A stretch of 64,000 nt of DNA from Duganella sp. BJB480 (GTDB lineage Bacteria > Pseudomonadota > Gammaproteobacteria > Burkholderiales > Burkholderiaceae_D), in the NCBI GenBank assembly GCA_003416985.1, contig QVIN01000001.1, forward strand, positions 806,001 through 870,000. Direction: 5' to 3'. The number at the start of each line of letters is the position of its first letter. The first letter of the stretch is position 1. Below, piece by piece: positions 33,501-39,857 of the stretch. The translations under genes and the position numbers were made by a program. The notes beneath the pieces are model-generated. The model saw nothing but the letters and a program-made list of their open reading frames with translations. It did not search any database and was not told where the DNA came from.

Positions 33501-36500
33501 GAAGCTGACGGCCGGCCAGGACATCAAGCTGAGCGGCACGCAGGTGGCCATCGGCGCGACCGGCAACGGCACGCTGGTGGCGGGGCGCGACGTGACGTTG
33601 GCGGCCGTTGTCAACGAAGTCAACATCAGCAAGCAGAACGATCCGGGCAGCAAGCTGTACGACAAGGAGATCCATCAGGACCAGAAGGTGGTCGGCGCCT
33701 CGGTGACGGCCGGCGGCAACCTGGCCGTCAAGGCCGGCGACAGCGGCCTGGGCAACCTGGCGCTGGCCGGCAGCAGCCTGGCCGGCGGCGGCAAGGTGCA
33801 GCTGACGGCCAGCGGCGACGTCAGCATCACGCAGGTGCAGGAAGTCCACCTGACCGACCTGGCGCACCATGACGAATCGAGCAGCACGTTCAAGAAGAGC
33901 AGCAACACCTCGGCTGACTACAGCAACGTCAGCAAGGTGGTGGGCAGCGGCGTCAGCGGCGACGCGGTCACGGTGCAGTCGGGCAAGGACATCGTCATCC
34001 GTGGCAGCGAGCTGAGCGCCACCGGGGCGCTGACCCTGAACGCGGGGCGCGACCTGCTGGTATCCAGCGCCCAGCAAACCGACAGTGAAAAGCATAGCGA
34101 GGAGCACCAGCGCAGCGGCTTCTCCTTCAACGTCGCCTCCGGCGCGCTCGGCTACAGCAAGAGCGACGAGGCCAAGGCCGGCAACAGCGACACGGTGACG
34201 CAGGTGGGCAGCGTGCTCAGCGGCGGCAGCGTCAGCGCCAGCAGCGGGCGCGACACGGTCGTCAGCGGCAGCACGGTGGTGGCCGACAAGGACATCGCCA
34301 TCGACGCCGGGCGCAACCTGAGCATCGTCAGCGCCGAGAACAGCAGCGAAGGCGCGTCGTCGACCAGCAGCAAGAAGTCCGGCTCGATCGGCACGACGTT
34401 CCAGCCGGCGGTCGGCACGGTCAAGAGCGCCACCGACGGCACCAACGCCAGCGTGACGCAGGTGGGCAGCCAGATCGCCAGCCTGGGCGGCGACGTCAGC
34501 CTGAAGGCGGGTGAGCGCTACACGCAGACGGCCAGCGAGGTGAAGGCGCCCCAGGGCGACATCGACATCACTGCCAAGGACGTGCTGATCAATGCGGCCA
34601 TGAACAGCGCCAACAGCAGCGACCACAGCACCTACAGCAAGACCGCCATCGGCGGCAGCGTCAGCGTGCCGATGGTGGATGCGTTAAAGAGCGCGGGCCA
34701 CATGGTCAGCGCGGGCCAGACAAGCAACAATGGCCGCATGCAGGCACTGGCGGCGCTCAATACTGCGGATAGCCTGTTTAATGCGTATGATGCCGCCAAG
34801 GCCATCAAAAGCGTTGAGACGACCGGCATCCACGTTAGCATCAGCCTGAGCAACCAGAAGAGCGACAGCACGGTGGTGCACACCAGCGACACAGCGGTGG
34901 GCTCGTCCGTATCGGCTGGTGGCAGCGTGACTATCAACGCGACCGGCGCCGGCAAGGACAGCAACCTGACGTCGATTGGCAGCGACATCAAAGCGGGCAA
35001 GGATGTGAACCTGTCCGCCGACAACCAGGTAAGCCTGCTTGCGGCACAGAGCACGGCCAGCCAGCACAGCACGAACAGTTCCAGTGGCAGCAGCGTCGGA
35101 GTCGGCTTCAACATCGGCGCATCGACCGGTTTCACGATCGACCTGGCCGTCAGCCAAGCGCGCGGCAAGGCCGACGGCGATGATATCGGCTACACCAACA
35201 GTCACGTGACGGCCGGCAGCAAGGTCAACCTGAACAGCGGTGGCGACACGACGCTGAAAGGCGGTATCATCGCGGCGCCGACCGTGGTGGCCGATATCGG
35301 TGGCAACCTGAACATCGAGAGCCTGCAGGACAGCAGCAAGTACAACAGCAAGCAAAGCAGCTCCGGCGTGAATGTCAGCTTGTGTCTTCCACCGTTCTGC
35401 GTCGGTACCAGCACGGTGAGTGGCAGCGTGAGCAAATCGCATGCTGATGGTGACTTCCTGTCGGTGCTGGAGCAGAGCGGCATCAAGGCTGGCGATGGCG
35501 GCTTCCAGCTGGCGGTTGATGGAAAGACGACGCTGACCGGCGGCGTGGTGTCGAGTTCGGATAAGGCGATCGCGGACGGGGTGAACTCGTTGCGCACGGC
35601 GGCGGTGAGTACAAGCGATCTTGCCAATCGCGCTGATGCGTCGGCCTCCAGCAGCGGTTTCAGCTTGAGCAGCAATATGCTTACGGCAGGGAAGTATGGC
35701 CTCACCAAGGGAGCATTGACCAACGCATTAGGCACCACGAGCGACTCCGTCGGCTCGGCAGGCCAGACGCGTAGTGCGGTTAGCGCTGGTGTGGTCACGA
35801 TCAACGAAGAGGCGTTGCAACAGCAATTGAATGGTAAGACCGCTGCGGAGACCGTCGCCAGTCTCAATCGTGACACAGCCAACGCGCAGGCTGCGGCCGA
35901 GAAGCAAGACGTTCTGGGTTTGAAGAAGACTGTGGATGCGGACCAGGCGATCATGCAGGAGACCATCAAAAACGTCACTGCGCTGACGGACGAGGCGTAT
36001 CGTTCGCGGATGGTGGAGAAGCCGACGTTGTACAAGGTGACTTGCAAGGAAGCCTCTTGTGTGAACAACCCGAATGGCGTTACTGGGGATTTGGCAACGA
36101 AAGAAGATGTGAAGAATGCAACGGATCCCAATACGGTCTTGGCTGTTAACGGTATTTTCAATGGTGCCGAACGAGCGCAGCAGCTCGCCTATCAGAATGT
36201 GGAAAATATCGACAAGACGACTGCCAATCCCGACGGTGAAAAACCGCAGACTATCTTCTTGTTGCACGTGAATGAAGCCAAGAATTCCCTGTCGGAGCTG
36301 ATGGCGGTCGGATATGAGAAGTTCATTAGCTCCCTGGACTACAAGACGGCAAATTTCTTTGGTTACACCAACGGAGCGGAAGAGTACGCTGACTTGTTGG
36401 CTAGCCGGGGAAACTTGGCAACCAATTCGCTGGGACATAGCCGGGGAACGTTGTTGCAGCAAAGCTCATTCACTATTTTGGCAGGGCGACCTGACGCGGA

Positions 36501-36900
36501 CGGTAATTTCTATATCAATCAAAATTTGACGGTACGCGGCGTAGGTGGCGCAGCTGGTGCAACGGATTACTTCTTGGCGGCCTCAGCGGTTCAAGGCCCC
36601 AATAGAAATTTGGAAAGCGTCACCTACAACTACTTCTCTAACGATCCGGTGGCAACTTCCATTTTCTCCGGTGCAAATCCCGGGAATTGGGGGCTATCAG
36701 ATATCTGGCAGGTCTATAAAAGCAATCACAGCATGCACAGCTGCTATGGTAGCGGTGCAGCCGGCTGCAACCAGGTTGAGGCGCCATTGACAAATGGCCC
36801 GAAAGGAACGGTTGACGGCAACGCAACGCTCGTACGGTTTGTAGACGGCAAGATGGTCATAGAGGGCGCCAAAGAAAACGAGAAGGAGAAGGCGAAGTGA
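21502..36900 (+). CDS. Giant TpsA filamentous haemagglutinin/CdiA-like exoprotein with C-terminal alpha/beta-hydrolase-like domain
   Basis: A 5,132-residue secreted exoprotein. Residues 1-25 are an extended signal peptide region (MNKLCYRIVFNKARG), and the signal peptide ends at ASA-Q near 72. The TPS/haemagglutination-activity domain (~73-340) includes NAAGIVVDGAGFINVSRATL. A Gly/Ser/Asn-rich linker lies at about 475-550. Twelve ~193-residue repeats follow (~787-2975), then a unique Tyr-rich segment, seven 15-residue GSGIGNNA-type repeats (3534-3638), the conserved YVFETRPQF...RLGDGFYEQRLVR block, and haemagglutinin repeats to about 4600. Residues ~4850-5132 contain GHSRG (Ser4980), NDPV (Asp5048) and HSMHSCYG (His5076/5079), a plausible Ser-Asp-His triad. 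There is no VENN motif. An adhesin with a contact-dependent lipase/esterase-type effector tip is my inference. Confidence 0.9.
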   Translation: MNKLCYRIVFNKARGLCMAVQETARSHGKGAGQAGPAGTAAAGGLATRLRSLARALLGAFGGTALLAGLASAQIIADPNASGRQQATVLNAANGVLQVNIQTPSVAGVSRNVYSRFDVPKTGAVLNNSRTAVQSQLGGWIDANPWMAHGTARVILNEVNSNDPSQLRGYIEVAGSRAEMVIANAAGIVVDGAGFINVSRATLTTGKPLLDQADGALRGYAVRGGMISIGGAGLDARQADYTTLIARSVQLNAGLWAQQLEVTTGVNDVALAADGAAAGNTAIPVAAGGDVPRYGIDASQLGGMYANKITLVGTEAGVGVRNAGSLGAAAGELIVTTEGRLENTGSLAASLALSATARDGVVNSGAISAGGALSMSTPAAVSNSGTISGAAGLQLTAASLSNNNLISSTGRATLALAGDVDNSHGVIQAQSLALSSGGGINNQSGKLLQTAAVALDLTVAGLHNANGGQVGAAPSTGADGSGANAGNGADGGAGNAGTGSGDNNGSGSNSGSGSGTGAGTGTGNGSGNGGDNGGSTNGSGNGATPPAPIVPGFVHAAGALNNDGGQILSGGGIALTATSVDNTGGQMNLSSLAVNGGAFNNHGAQINVQRGASIHGTSFDNHEGKLVAGASVDVQVQGLDNGNGLLSAGADLALDSAAIVNRDGKLVAGGRASITAADAVDNHNGQIQAVTGLALKASGKLDNQSGVVETIGAGGAMQVQASEIDNSKGRIANAGSGASSVGAAGGLLNTGAIGANGALTVSALTLQNQAGGSIQSAGAMALAVRQQLDNLGGIVSGGALSFDESRASLNNAGQMAAGGDIHIAIQHAGNDGGQIGTAAASGASLSLSAADISNRGGSLLADRDVGVSAAQGGLDNSKGLIHAGNDATVNAAQTLLNQDGVIEAVSAKSKLSLDTGAIQNLGGRIVNAGSGDSSVAAKGAIVSDGLIAGNGSMAMAAATVTNSGTLSSAGAFKLAVTDQLDNSSLISSGGAMELGNAGADMRNTGQVYAVGDIGVQARNFVNAGQIATTAGGGGITLQGTTLDNHGGSIAASGAVDLRVDGALNNAGGLVQAGRDLGIAARGTLDNTSGTIEAIGAASAMQVNAGAIVNAGGRIANVGTGDTAIAALGDIQNSGLIAGNGAVDVTSYTLHNNAAGALTSGKQMTLAVEQLLQNDGTIRSAAALDFSKATSVVGNSGIIMADGAMMIKAGLLVNDGGQISTTQAGGADLAIESQQLRNYLGRILAAGNANINVAGTVDNRSGGIQGGLGVLLSASGALDNSSGTIEALGVGGGLTVQTNGIDNTAGNIVGAGNVGVSSASYVWNGGRIAANGKLDLGAASVLNTDAASITAGAGLGLSVRDLLDNHGLVSSYGLLRFDLATGVVKNDGKIVSGGGINLQAGDLNNDKGQISTVKQSQTDVSIVANSASNQGGTIVGDRNAALTVTGALNNAQGVIQSGKDMQANVGAALTNTKGVIEATGATSALNVLAGSIDNTGGRIVNVGTGASSVGARDALVNGGLIAGNGGLSVTAATLQNSAAGTIAAGKDLALGVSRQLDNQGAISSSGKLDFTQVTAAVRNGGTIVSGGAASISAGAFNNDGGQLATVRGSGADIALNAQSLSNRAGVIQSDRNVAVGVAYAVDNAHGTIQARQDLQFAAGAALNNNSGVIEAIGAGSALRVQAGSIDNSAGRIVNVGSAAASVAAQDAIANSGLIAGNGRLDLAAGSLRNDAGGTVSSGAAMDLAVTQQLDNQGAISSGGTLEFSKTTGVVNNSGQMVAAGQVHVAAGALNNDGGQIATLKDSGAGIAIDSQSLSNQGGSVVASGSATLAVAGAANNAHGTIQAQRDLQLTAGGALDNAGGTIEAVTAASSLTVRAGAIDNSAGRMVNVGTGAATVSASGLVTNSGLIAGNGTLDLAADSLRNQAGGTVSSGAAMDLAVTRQLDNQGAISSGGTLEFSKTTGVVNNSAQMVAAGQVHVAAGALNNDGGQISTLKDSGAGIAIDSQSLSNQGGSVVASGSATLAVAGAANNAHGTIQAQRDLQLTAGGALNNAGGTIEAVTAASSLTVRAGAIDNSAGRMVNVGTGAATVGASGLVTNSGLIAGNGSLDLAAGSLRNQAGGTVSSGQRMGLGVAQQLDNQGVINSGGSLTFSQTTAVVNNSGQIASAGQASIAAGSLNNDGGLIATLPNSGSGIAITSQSLSNHGGRVQASGDAVLDVAGALDNAGGTLQAGQDLRLSAGGTLSNNAGVIEALAAGSAMRVQAGDIANGSGRIVNVGSAATSVNAQGGISSSGTIAGNGTLDLGAQSLQNTGAISAGGQMTLSLSQLLDNHGAIRSGGALTSTQTTAQVNNSGTMAAGGAISMAAGSLNNDGGQIATLSNSGANIDLSSQSMSNHGGSVLASGNAGVNVFGALNNAGGTLQAGRDMQLTVGGALGNVGGVIEALSASGTMTVQGQSIDNTSGRIVNVGSGDTRIVSQSTLVSSGMIAGNGNLLLAAQSAQNKAGGTLAAGGNLDLEVTGQMQNQGAVSSAGTLDFVQGGASFSNSGQMISGGTATFNAASFSNDGGQIATTSASGADISVTSQSISNHGGKILAGGDATLSSASGLDNNAGTLQAGKNLKLDATGALGNAAGTIEADGGASTLELTAATLDSSGGRIVNVGNGDTTLLIATDLVNSGLIAANGNLNLTAQTLKNNTGGAIGSAGNLLLAVNQQVDNHAAITSTGTLTFQQAGANLNNNGQMVAGGAMTIVAKAVNNNNGQIATAKGSGADLALTAASLGNEKGQILADGKAVLAITGALDNVQGTIQSGKDMQVNAGGALTNNGGAIEAAGATSALTLKALSIDNGTGRIVNAGSGDTSITSLGGVSNAGVIAGGGNLLLNATTLQNGATGMVASGKDMTLRLTQLLDNQGTINSAGTLTFNQAGANLNNSGLIVSGGNALIVANQVNNNGGRLGTGAGSSGDLSLTTQQLSNEGGHITTGRDLSVSTHVMQGSGELQGGRDLALSMDGDYTQGSGTQQFHSNRDLSLTVTGNIVNTATFEAAGKLTLSGNNVSNNAGAVMQGQGVAVNAAGNLSNAGQINGTATVDLKSGGTLDNSNAIVGGNLTLEAQNLNNTGASTLLGSTGSMALAVAGTLNNTGGASIYSGGSLAIAATPGGGSTGMVNNMSSTIEAAGDLSLNAASVNNIRENVTLVKVQTVDETKQMYLPSWDHNGDNHNNYDTNAANYYPHEMYYVNPDDILENQIMFAPDGNSYGRAVIRTHANDSAFFWASTGAYSAQGARQRITMTDGTRVLYYKFSQNDQANPDQGGPTGTPEGFYLEQVTTWTSTPPAYSSLYGSCASNCVRFVTQPGYDDPTTIINRSTVRSLVSEAGKLEQSRLAHHTAEEDQIAPGSGAVAQILSGGNMHLTVGQALTNQYGQIMATGALNIDGGAAISNQGATLYRNHTFDGTWKTYDGDVTAYTMPSQSEIIGSAAGVISGGKGVSITGRSFSNVDITAGTVGNIRDSVTVLATGNNSASAASHATGNGASAGSAGGHVGGSGIGNNASGANVAGGSGIGNNAAGAGAAGGSGIANQAARATQAGASGAANNAALGGQAGDSGLSNQAAEAGQAAGSGIANQAGTRLDAYGSGIHNGSRELDSINASGKTSTAATSGAVHGSGAGGKALGDVSTGHGASLAQNAANSGTVVKVAPNGLSLLNPNANGNYVFETRPQFANHGDWISSDYLLKALDTDPAVTQKRLGDGFYEQRLVRDQLIELTGRAPSGGQSDDSRYKELLTSGISVAQQYGLRPGIALSAEQISHLTSDIVWMETETVSLPDGTVENVLVPKVYLAHAGADAVKASGALVTGDGVDIRTTDNIVNRGGLIDGANGRTVLVAGQDIVNQGGTVKGGAMDLQAGRDVINQSLTVKQEYASVNTSGSYTTLSNQAGIAAGGALTIKAGRDVTDTGGTIAGASVAIGAGRDASFNALQTGSTYASQVAGYTEKDSSITYKTGQVASSGDLKLTAGQDIKLSGTQVAIGATGNGTLVAGRDVTLAAVVNEVNISKQNDPGSKLYDKEIHQDQKVVGASVTAGGNLAVKAGDSGLGNLALAGSSLAGGGKVQLTASGDVSITQVQEVHLTDLAHHDESSSTFKKSSNTSADYSNVSKVVGSGVSGDAVTVQSGKDIVIRGSELSATGALTLNAGRDLLVSSAQQTDSEKHSEEHQRSGFSFNVASGALGYSKSDEAKAGNSDTVTQVGSVLSGGSVSASSGRDTVVSGSTVVADKDIAIDAGRNLSIVSAENSSEGASSTSSKKSGSIGTTFQPAVGTVKSATDGTNASVTQVGSQIASLGGDVSLKAGERYTQTASEVKAPQGDIDITAKDVLINAAMNSANSSDHSTYSKTAIGGSVSVPMVDALKSAGHMVSAGQTSNNGRMQALAALNTADSLFNAYDAAKAIKSVETTGIHVSISLSNQKSDSTVVHTSDTAVGSSVSAGGSVTINATGAGKDSNLTSIGSDIKAGKDVNLSADNQVSLLAAQSTASQHSTNSSSGSSVGVGFNIGASTGFTIDLAVSQARGKADGDDIGYTNSHVTAGSKVNLNSGGDTTLKGGIIAAPTVVADIGGNLNIESLQDSSKYNSKQSSSGVNVSLCLPPFCVGTSTVSGSVSKSHADGDFLSVLEQSGIKAGDGGFQLAVDGKTTLTGGVVSSSDKAIADGVNSLRTAAVSTSDLANRADASASSSGFSLSSNMLTAGKYGLTKGALTNALGTTSDSVGSAGQTRSAVSAGVVTINEEALQQQLNGKTAAETVASLNRDTANAQAAAEKQDVLGLKKTVDADQAIMQETIKNVTALTDEAYRSRMVEKPTLYKVTCKEASCVNNPNGVTGDLATKEDVKNATDPNTVLAVNGIFNGAERAQQLAYQNVENIDKTTANPDGEKPQTIFLLHVNEAKNSLSELMAVGYEKFISSLDYKTANFFGYTNGAEEYADLLASRGNLATNSLGHSRGTLLQQSSFTILAGRPDADGNFYINQNLTVRGVGGAAGATDYFLAASAVQGPNRNLESVTYNYFSNDPVATSIFSGANPGNWGLSDIWQVYKSNHSMHSCYGSGAAGCNQVEAPLTNGPKGTVDGNATLVRFVDGKMVIEGAKENEKEKAK
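23860..30430 (+). repeat. Twelve-copy ~577-bp (about 193-residue) coding repeat array in tpsA
   Basis: Each copy starts with a segment like LDNQGAISSGGTLEF, followed by VNNSG, a LNNDGGQIAT block, a SLSNxGG block, a LDNAxGTIQA block, then IDNSxGRIVNVG and SGLIAGNG. The first copy begins at 23860 and the twelfth at 30208, giving a mean period of 577 bp. Within each copy are roughly 20-residue sub-repeats typical of right-handed beta-helix rungs. The array would build the long shaft of the exoprotein. Confidence 0.85.
26692..27849 (+). repeat. Near-identical tandem duplication (2 x 579 bp) within the tpsA array
   Basis: Units 26692-27270 and 27271-27849 differ by only scattered bases over 579 bp (193 codons). 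Neighbouring copies in the array have diverged much more. This points to a recent unit duplication or gene conversion and is a place where short-read assembly could collapse or expand the gene. Confidence 0.85.
32101..32415 (+). repeat. Seven 45-bp repeats encoding a 15-residue GSGIxNxA motif in tpsA
   Basis: Consecutive in-frame 45-bp units start at 32101, 32146, 32191, 32236, 32281, 32326 and 32371. They encode variants of GGSGIGNNASGANVA, GGSGIANQAARATQA and GDSGLSNQAAEAGQA. The pattern is fixed at G-S-G and N-(N/Q)-A. It interrupts the otherwise haemagglutinin-like sequence before the conserved FETRPQF block. It is low in charge and Gly/Ala/Asn rich, perhaps a flexible or beta-rich spacer. 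Confidence 0.85.
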
Positions 36901-37703
36901 ACAAAATGTTGGTTGGTCTGGTGGCTGTGGTGACACTGGGTGGTTGTGGAATAAAGGAAATAATCCAGCGGAGCGACGACCAGTATATGGTTCGTGGTGC
37001 GTTGGATATGCCATTGTCGAGTTACTACAATACCTATTCCTTCAAGTTTATGGATAAGTATAGAGTGACGCATGAAGCTCCGGTTGGCGGCGGATGTAGA
37101 TATCATGGTGGGCCGGGGATACCTAAGGGTGCCAGCTATGAAGGAGTTACTTATAATATTCGTGACATTTTTGAGGAAGATGGAAAGGTATGGCAGCGTT
37201 CGGTTTCCGATCAAAGCGTATTTAGCATTGATGAGTTTTTTCATAGCATTAAATCTATGCAGCCTGTGTACGAATTTGTGAATGGGGTGAATAGAAAGAC
37301 GGATAGGAAAGAGGAGATTGAGGTTGGTCTGCGGGCGCTCTGTTTCTATTCATGGGAGGGGACTGGGCACGTGTTAGGGATTCGCTTGTATAAGCGTGAC
37401 CTAGCCACGTGGCGCGCATTGTTAAGTGCAGCTAATCCTCAAGGAAAGTGGTCAATGCAGCAGATAGGTGGCAATAACTGGTGGCTTCTGGCCAATGACG
37501 AAGAGACGCTAGGGGCCCAGAAGCCTGGCGGTATCGGAGGTGGATTCGTGAGTTGGTTATTACCAGTTGGAGATACCGGTTACACGCTAACTATACAGCT
37601 TGGTGCCAACAAGAAGTCCTTGGAAAATCCGAAGGCGCATGAGCAAATGAAGGCGACCTTGCGCCACATGGTCGAGTCCGTGAAGATTGAGGCGCTGCCC
37701 TGA
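36897..37703 (+). CDS. Predicted lipoprotein coupled to tpsA; candidate immunity protein
   Basis: A 268-residue protein whose GTG start overlaps the tpsA stop codon (GTGA). AGGAG lies eight bases upstream inside tpsA, so the two are translationally coupled. The leader ends TLGG-C (Cys17), predicting a lipoprotein facing the periplasm. I do not recognise the remainder. Its codon use is distinctly AT-richer than the upstream gene, matching the tpsA 3' end. In contact-dependent systems the gene directly after the toxin tip encodes the cognate immunity protein, and periplasmic lipoprotein immunities are known for secreted phospholipases. That role here is inference. An alternative start is the ATG at 36906. 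Confidence 0.75.
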   Translation: MNKMLVGLVAVVTLGGCGIKEIIQRSDDQYMVRGALDMPLSSYYNTYSFKFMDKYRVTHEAPVGGGCRYHGGPGIPKGASYEGVTYNIRDIFEEDGKVWQRSVSDQSVFSIDEFFHSIKSMQPVYEFVNGVNRKTDRKEEIEVGLRALCFYSWEGTGHVLGIRLYKRDLATWRALLSAANPQGKWSMQQIGGNNWWLLANDEETLGAQKPGGIGGGFVSWLLPVGDTGYTLTIQLGANKKSLENPKAHEQMKATLRHMVESVKIEALP

Positions 37704-37753
37704 TTTTGCCCAGTTGAGTACTTATAAACCTTAGAAATAAAAAGACCGAAGAA

Positions 37754-38158
37754 ATGAAAGAAAACAAACACCTCGCCGCAGCAATTGCCGCCTGCCTGAT
37801 CCAAACCGCCCACGCCAGTGAGCCGGCGCAGTGCCAGACCCAGACCGCCGAAAAGACGGTTTTCGAAATGTGCCTGCTCCCCGGCGCGGCGTTTCAGCAT
37901 GACTTGTACACGCTGAAGGCGGACAAGGTCTTGATCGCCGCCCTGGTAGATGACTACGCCGAGTCGGTGCAACTGGAGCACAAATTGCTCGATGGGCCGA
38001 CCATCGAATTCCCTTTGTCACGCCAAGGCGGTAACACGGTCAGTATCGTCGGCGGCTGCGTCCCCGAAAGCAAGGACCAGATCGAAGTCGCTCGTGTTTG
38101 CAACTTCCGCTGGGGTAAAGTTCAAATCATCAAGGACGTTCGCTTCGAATTCAAATAA
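37754..38158 (+). CDS. Small exported protein of unknown function downstream of the TPS locus
   Basis: A 134-residue protein with a Sec signal peptide ([15 protein letters not shown], cleavage before SEPAQC). The mature ~110 residues contain four Cys (QCQTQ, EMCLLPG, GGCVPES, RVCNFRW), enough for two disulfide bonds. I do not recognise the family. It lies 50 bp after the lipoprotein gene, in the same direction and with higher GC than it. It could be part of the toxin/immunity cargo or an unrelated periplasmic protein. Confidence 0.65.
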   Translation: MKENKHLAAAIAACLIQTAHASEPAQCQTQTAEKTVFEMCLLPGAAFQHDLYTLKADKVLIAALVDDYAESVQLEHKLLDGPTIEFPLSRQGGNTVSIVGGCVPESKDQIEVARVCNFRWGKVQIIKDVRFEFK

Positions 38159-38223
38159 GCCCGCGCATTTGCCTAAAAAGCATGGTTGGGGATACCATAC
38201 ATTTTTTTAATGGCGGTGCCGCG

Positions 38224-39063
38224 ATGAAAACTGTGAAGTTCCCTTCGGGATCGACCGCCCCTGCGCTGGGCCAAGGCACCTGGAACATGGGCGAGGAAGC
38301 CGCGCGCAAGCGCGATGAAGTCCGCGCCTTGCAACTGGGCCTGGACCTCGGCATGACGCTGATCGACACCGCCGAAATGTACGGCGAGGGCGGCGCCGAG
38401 GAGGTGGTGGGCGAGGCGATCGCCGGCCGTCGCGACGAGGTCTACCTGGTCAGCAAAGTCTATCCGCACAATGCCAGCTTCGAAGGCACGCAGGCCGCGT
38501 GCGAGCGCAGCCTGCGCCGGTTGAAGGTCGATTGCCTCGATCTCTACCTGCTGCACTGGCAGGGCCACTTCGCGCTGGACGAAACCGTCGACGGCTTCGA
38601 GGCGCTCAAGAAAGCCGGAAAGATCAAGGACTACGGCGTCAGCAACTTCGACCTCGAAAGCATGCAGGACGCCGTCGGCTGCGGCGCCATCGCCACCGAT
38701 CAGGTGCTGTACAACCTGTGCAAGCGCGGTATCGAGTTCGATCTGCTGCCGTGGTGCCGCCAGCAGGGCATGCCGCTGATGGCCTACTCGCCGCTGGAGT
38801 CGCACGGCCGCGAACAGGCCTCGCTGCTGGACAGTCCTGGCTTGCATGCCGTCGCCCATGCCCACAGCGTCACGCCCGCGCAGATCGCGCTGGCCTGGGT
38901 GCTGCACCAGGACGGCGTGATCGCCATCCCCAAGGCCACCGATCCCGTGCACGTGCGCGCCAACCGCGCCGCCGCCGATATCAAACTCTCCCCGCAGGAT
39001 ATGGCCGCGCTGGATCGGGCATTTCCGCCACCCCGTCGGAGCCGCGCGCTCGACATGCGTTAA
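38224..39063 (+). CDS. Aldo/keto reductase
   Basis: A 279-residue NAD(P)H-dependent oxidoreductase with a (beta/alpha)8 barrel. Visible are the N-terminal GQGTWNMGE strand and the catalytic tetrad residues in LIDTAEMYG (Asp and Tyr). The Lys follows in VYLVSKVYP and the His in LYLLHWQG. The NADPH site is C-terminal: [19 protein letters not shown]. It resembles the E. coli YeaE-type group of aldo/keto reductases acting on small aldehydes such as methylglyoxal. The open frame starts at 38182, but the ATG at 38224 matches the family. A lipoprotein-like gene follows after 8 bp. Confidence 0.92.
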   Translation: MKTVKFPSGSTAPALGQGTWNMGEEAARKRDEVRALQLGLDLGMTLIDTAEMYGEGGAEEVVGEAIAGRRDEVYLVSKVYPHNASFEGTQAACERSLRRLKVDCLDLYLLHWQGHFALDETVDGFEALKKAGKIKDYGVSNFDLESMQDAVGCGAIATDQVLYNLCKRGIEFDLLPWCRQQGMPLMAYSPLESHGREQASLLDSPGLHAVAHAHSVTPAQIALAWVLHQDGVIAIPKATDPVHVRANRAAADIKLSPQDMAALDRAFPPPRRSRALDMR

Positions 39064-39071
39064 AAGGACCT

Positions 39072-39803
39072 ATGAAACACGAACTGCTTTGTTTAAGCAT
39101 GCTGCTGGCTTGCGCCGGCGCCTGCACACAGGAGGTCCCTGCGGCCGATGCCGAGGCGCCGCAAGTGGTGGAAGTGGGCGGTGTGAAAAACCCTGAACTG
39201 AAATCCTACAAAGTCATGCTGAAAGGCGTGGACGCATTCGAGGAGCACCGTCAGTACGCGCCCGCCGCGCCGATGAAATTCAAGCTGGTGTCAACCACGC
39301 CCGGTGGATCGGTGGATGGCGTTACGCTGCGCATCGCTGGCGACAATACGTCGGAAAACGTTCCTGTAGCTGCGGATGGCACCTTCGTCCTGCCGCGCAT
39401 CCAGGCCGCGATCGACGACAAGGCGGACCTGGTCACGAACAAGAAGAAAAGCCTGGTGCGCTGGCGCGGCGACATCCATACGCCCGGCGTTCCCTCCAAT
39501 GCGCGCCGCCTCGGCGATTTGCGCATGGAGTGCGAGATCGCTTGGGCTGTCAACAAGGACGAACTGTCTTTCCTGATCCGTAACGGGCTCGCGCTGGCAG
39601 GCGGTGTTTGCCATATCAAGAGTGTACAGCTGAATTATCAGGCCCCACTGAACGCGACCGGCGTGACGCTGGTCTCCGGAGATCGACGTCAAACGTTGCC
39701 GTTCATCGCAAAGAAGAAAAACGTGTTCGCGCCCCCTCTGGCCGACACCAGCTGGGACGACGAGTCGCTGATCGAATATGAATTCGCGTCGGCGTCCATG
39801 TAA
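39072..39803 (+). CDS. Probable exported/lipoprotein of unknown function
   Basis: A 243-residue protein with an N-terminal hydrophobic leader (LLCLSMLLACAGAC). Either Cys14 or Cys18 could be the lipidation site, though neither is a canonical lipobox. The rest is soluble and mostly beta-rich; I recognise no domain. AAAAGGA precedes the ATG at 39072. A longer open frame from 38499 overlaps the reductase in another frame and is a shadow. It may be co-transcribed with the reductase. Function unknown. Confidence 0.65.
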   Translation: MKHELLCLSMLLACAGACTQEVPAADAEAPQVVEVGGVKNPELKSYKVMLKGVDAFEEHRQYAPAAPMKFKLVSTTPGGSVDGVTLRIAGDNTSENVPVAADGTFVLPRIQAAIDDKADLVTNKKKSLVRWRGDIHTPGVPSNARRLGDLRMECEIAWAVNKDELSFLIRNGLALAGGVCHIKSVQLNYQAPLNATGVTLVSGDRRQTLPFIAKKKNVFAPPLADTSWDDESLIEYEFASASM

Positions 39804-39820
39804 GACCTTGCGGTGGCCTC

Positions 39821-39852
39821 TGCTACACTGCTGGACAGTCAAACTGTCCAGC
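39821..39852 (+). promoter_or_regulatory. Extended -10 promoter followed by a perfect 10-bp inverted repeat
   Basis: TGCTACACT (39821-39829) is an extended -10 element. It is immediately followed by GCTGGACAGT (39830-39839), CAA, ACTGTCCAGC (39843-39852), a perfect palindrome ending five bases before the ATG at 39858. The repeat lies at the transcription start, so it may be a repressor operator or a 5' hairpin hiding the start codon; no Shine-Dalgarno is visible. A similar box precedes the next gene (40937-40969). Confidence 0.6.
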
Positions 39853-39857
39853 AAATC

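Noticed and set aside
36897..37703. Classical CdiI immunity protein family
   Set aside because: The product has a lipobox and no resemblance that I can see to known CdiI families, so only the positional argument for immunity is kept.
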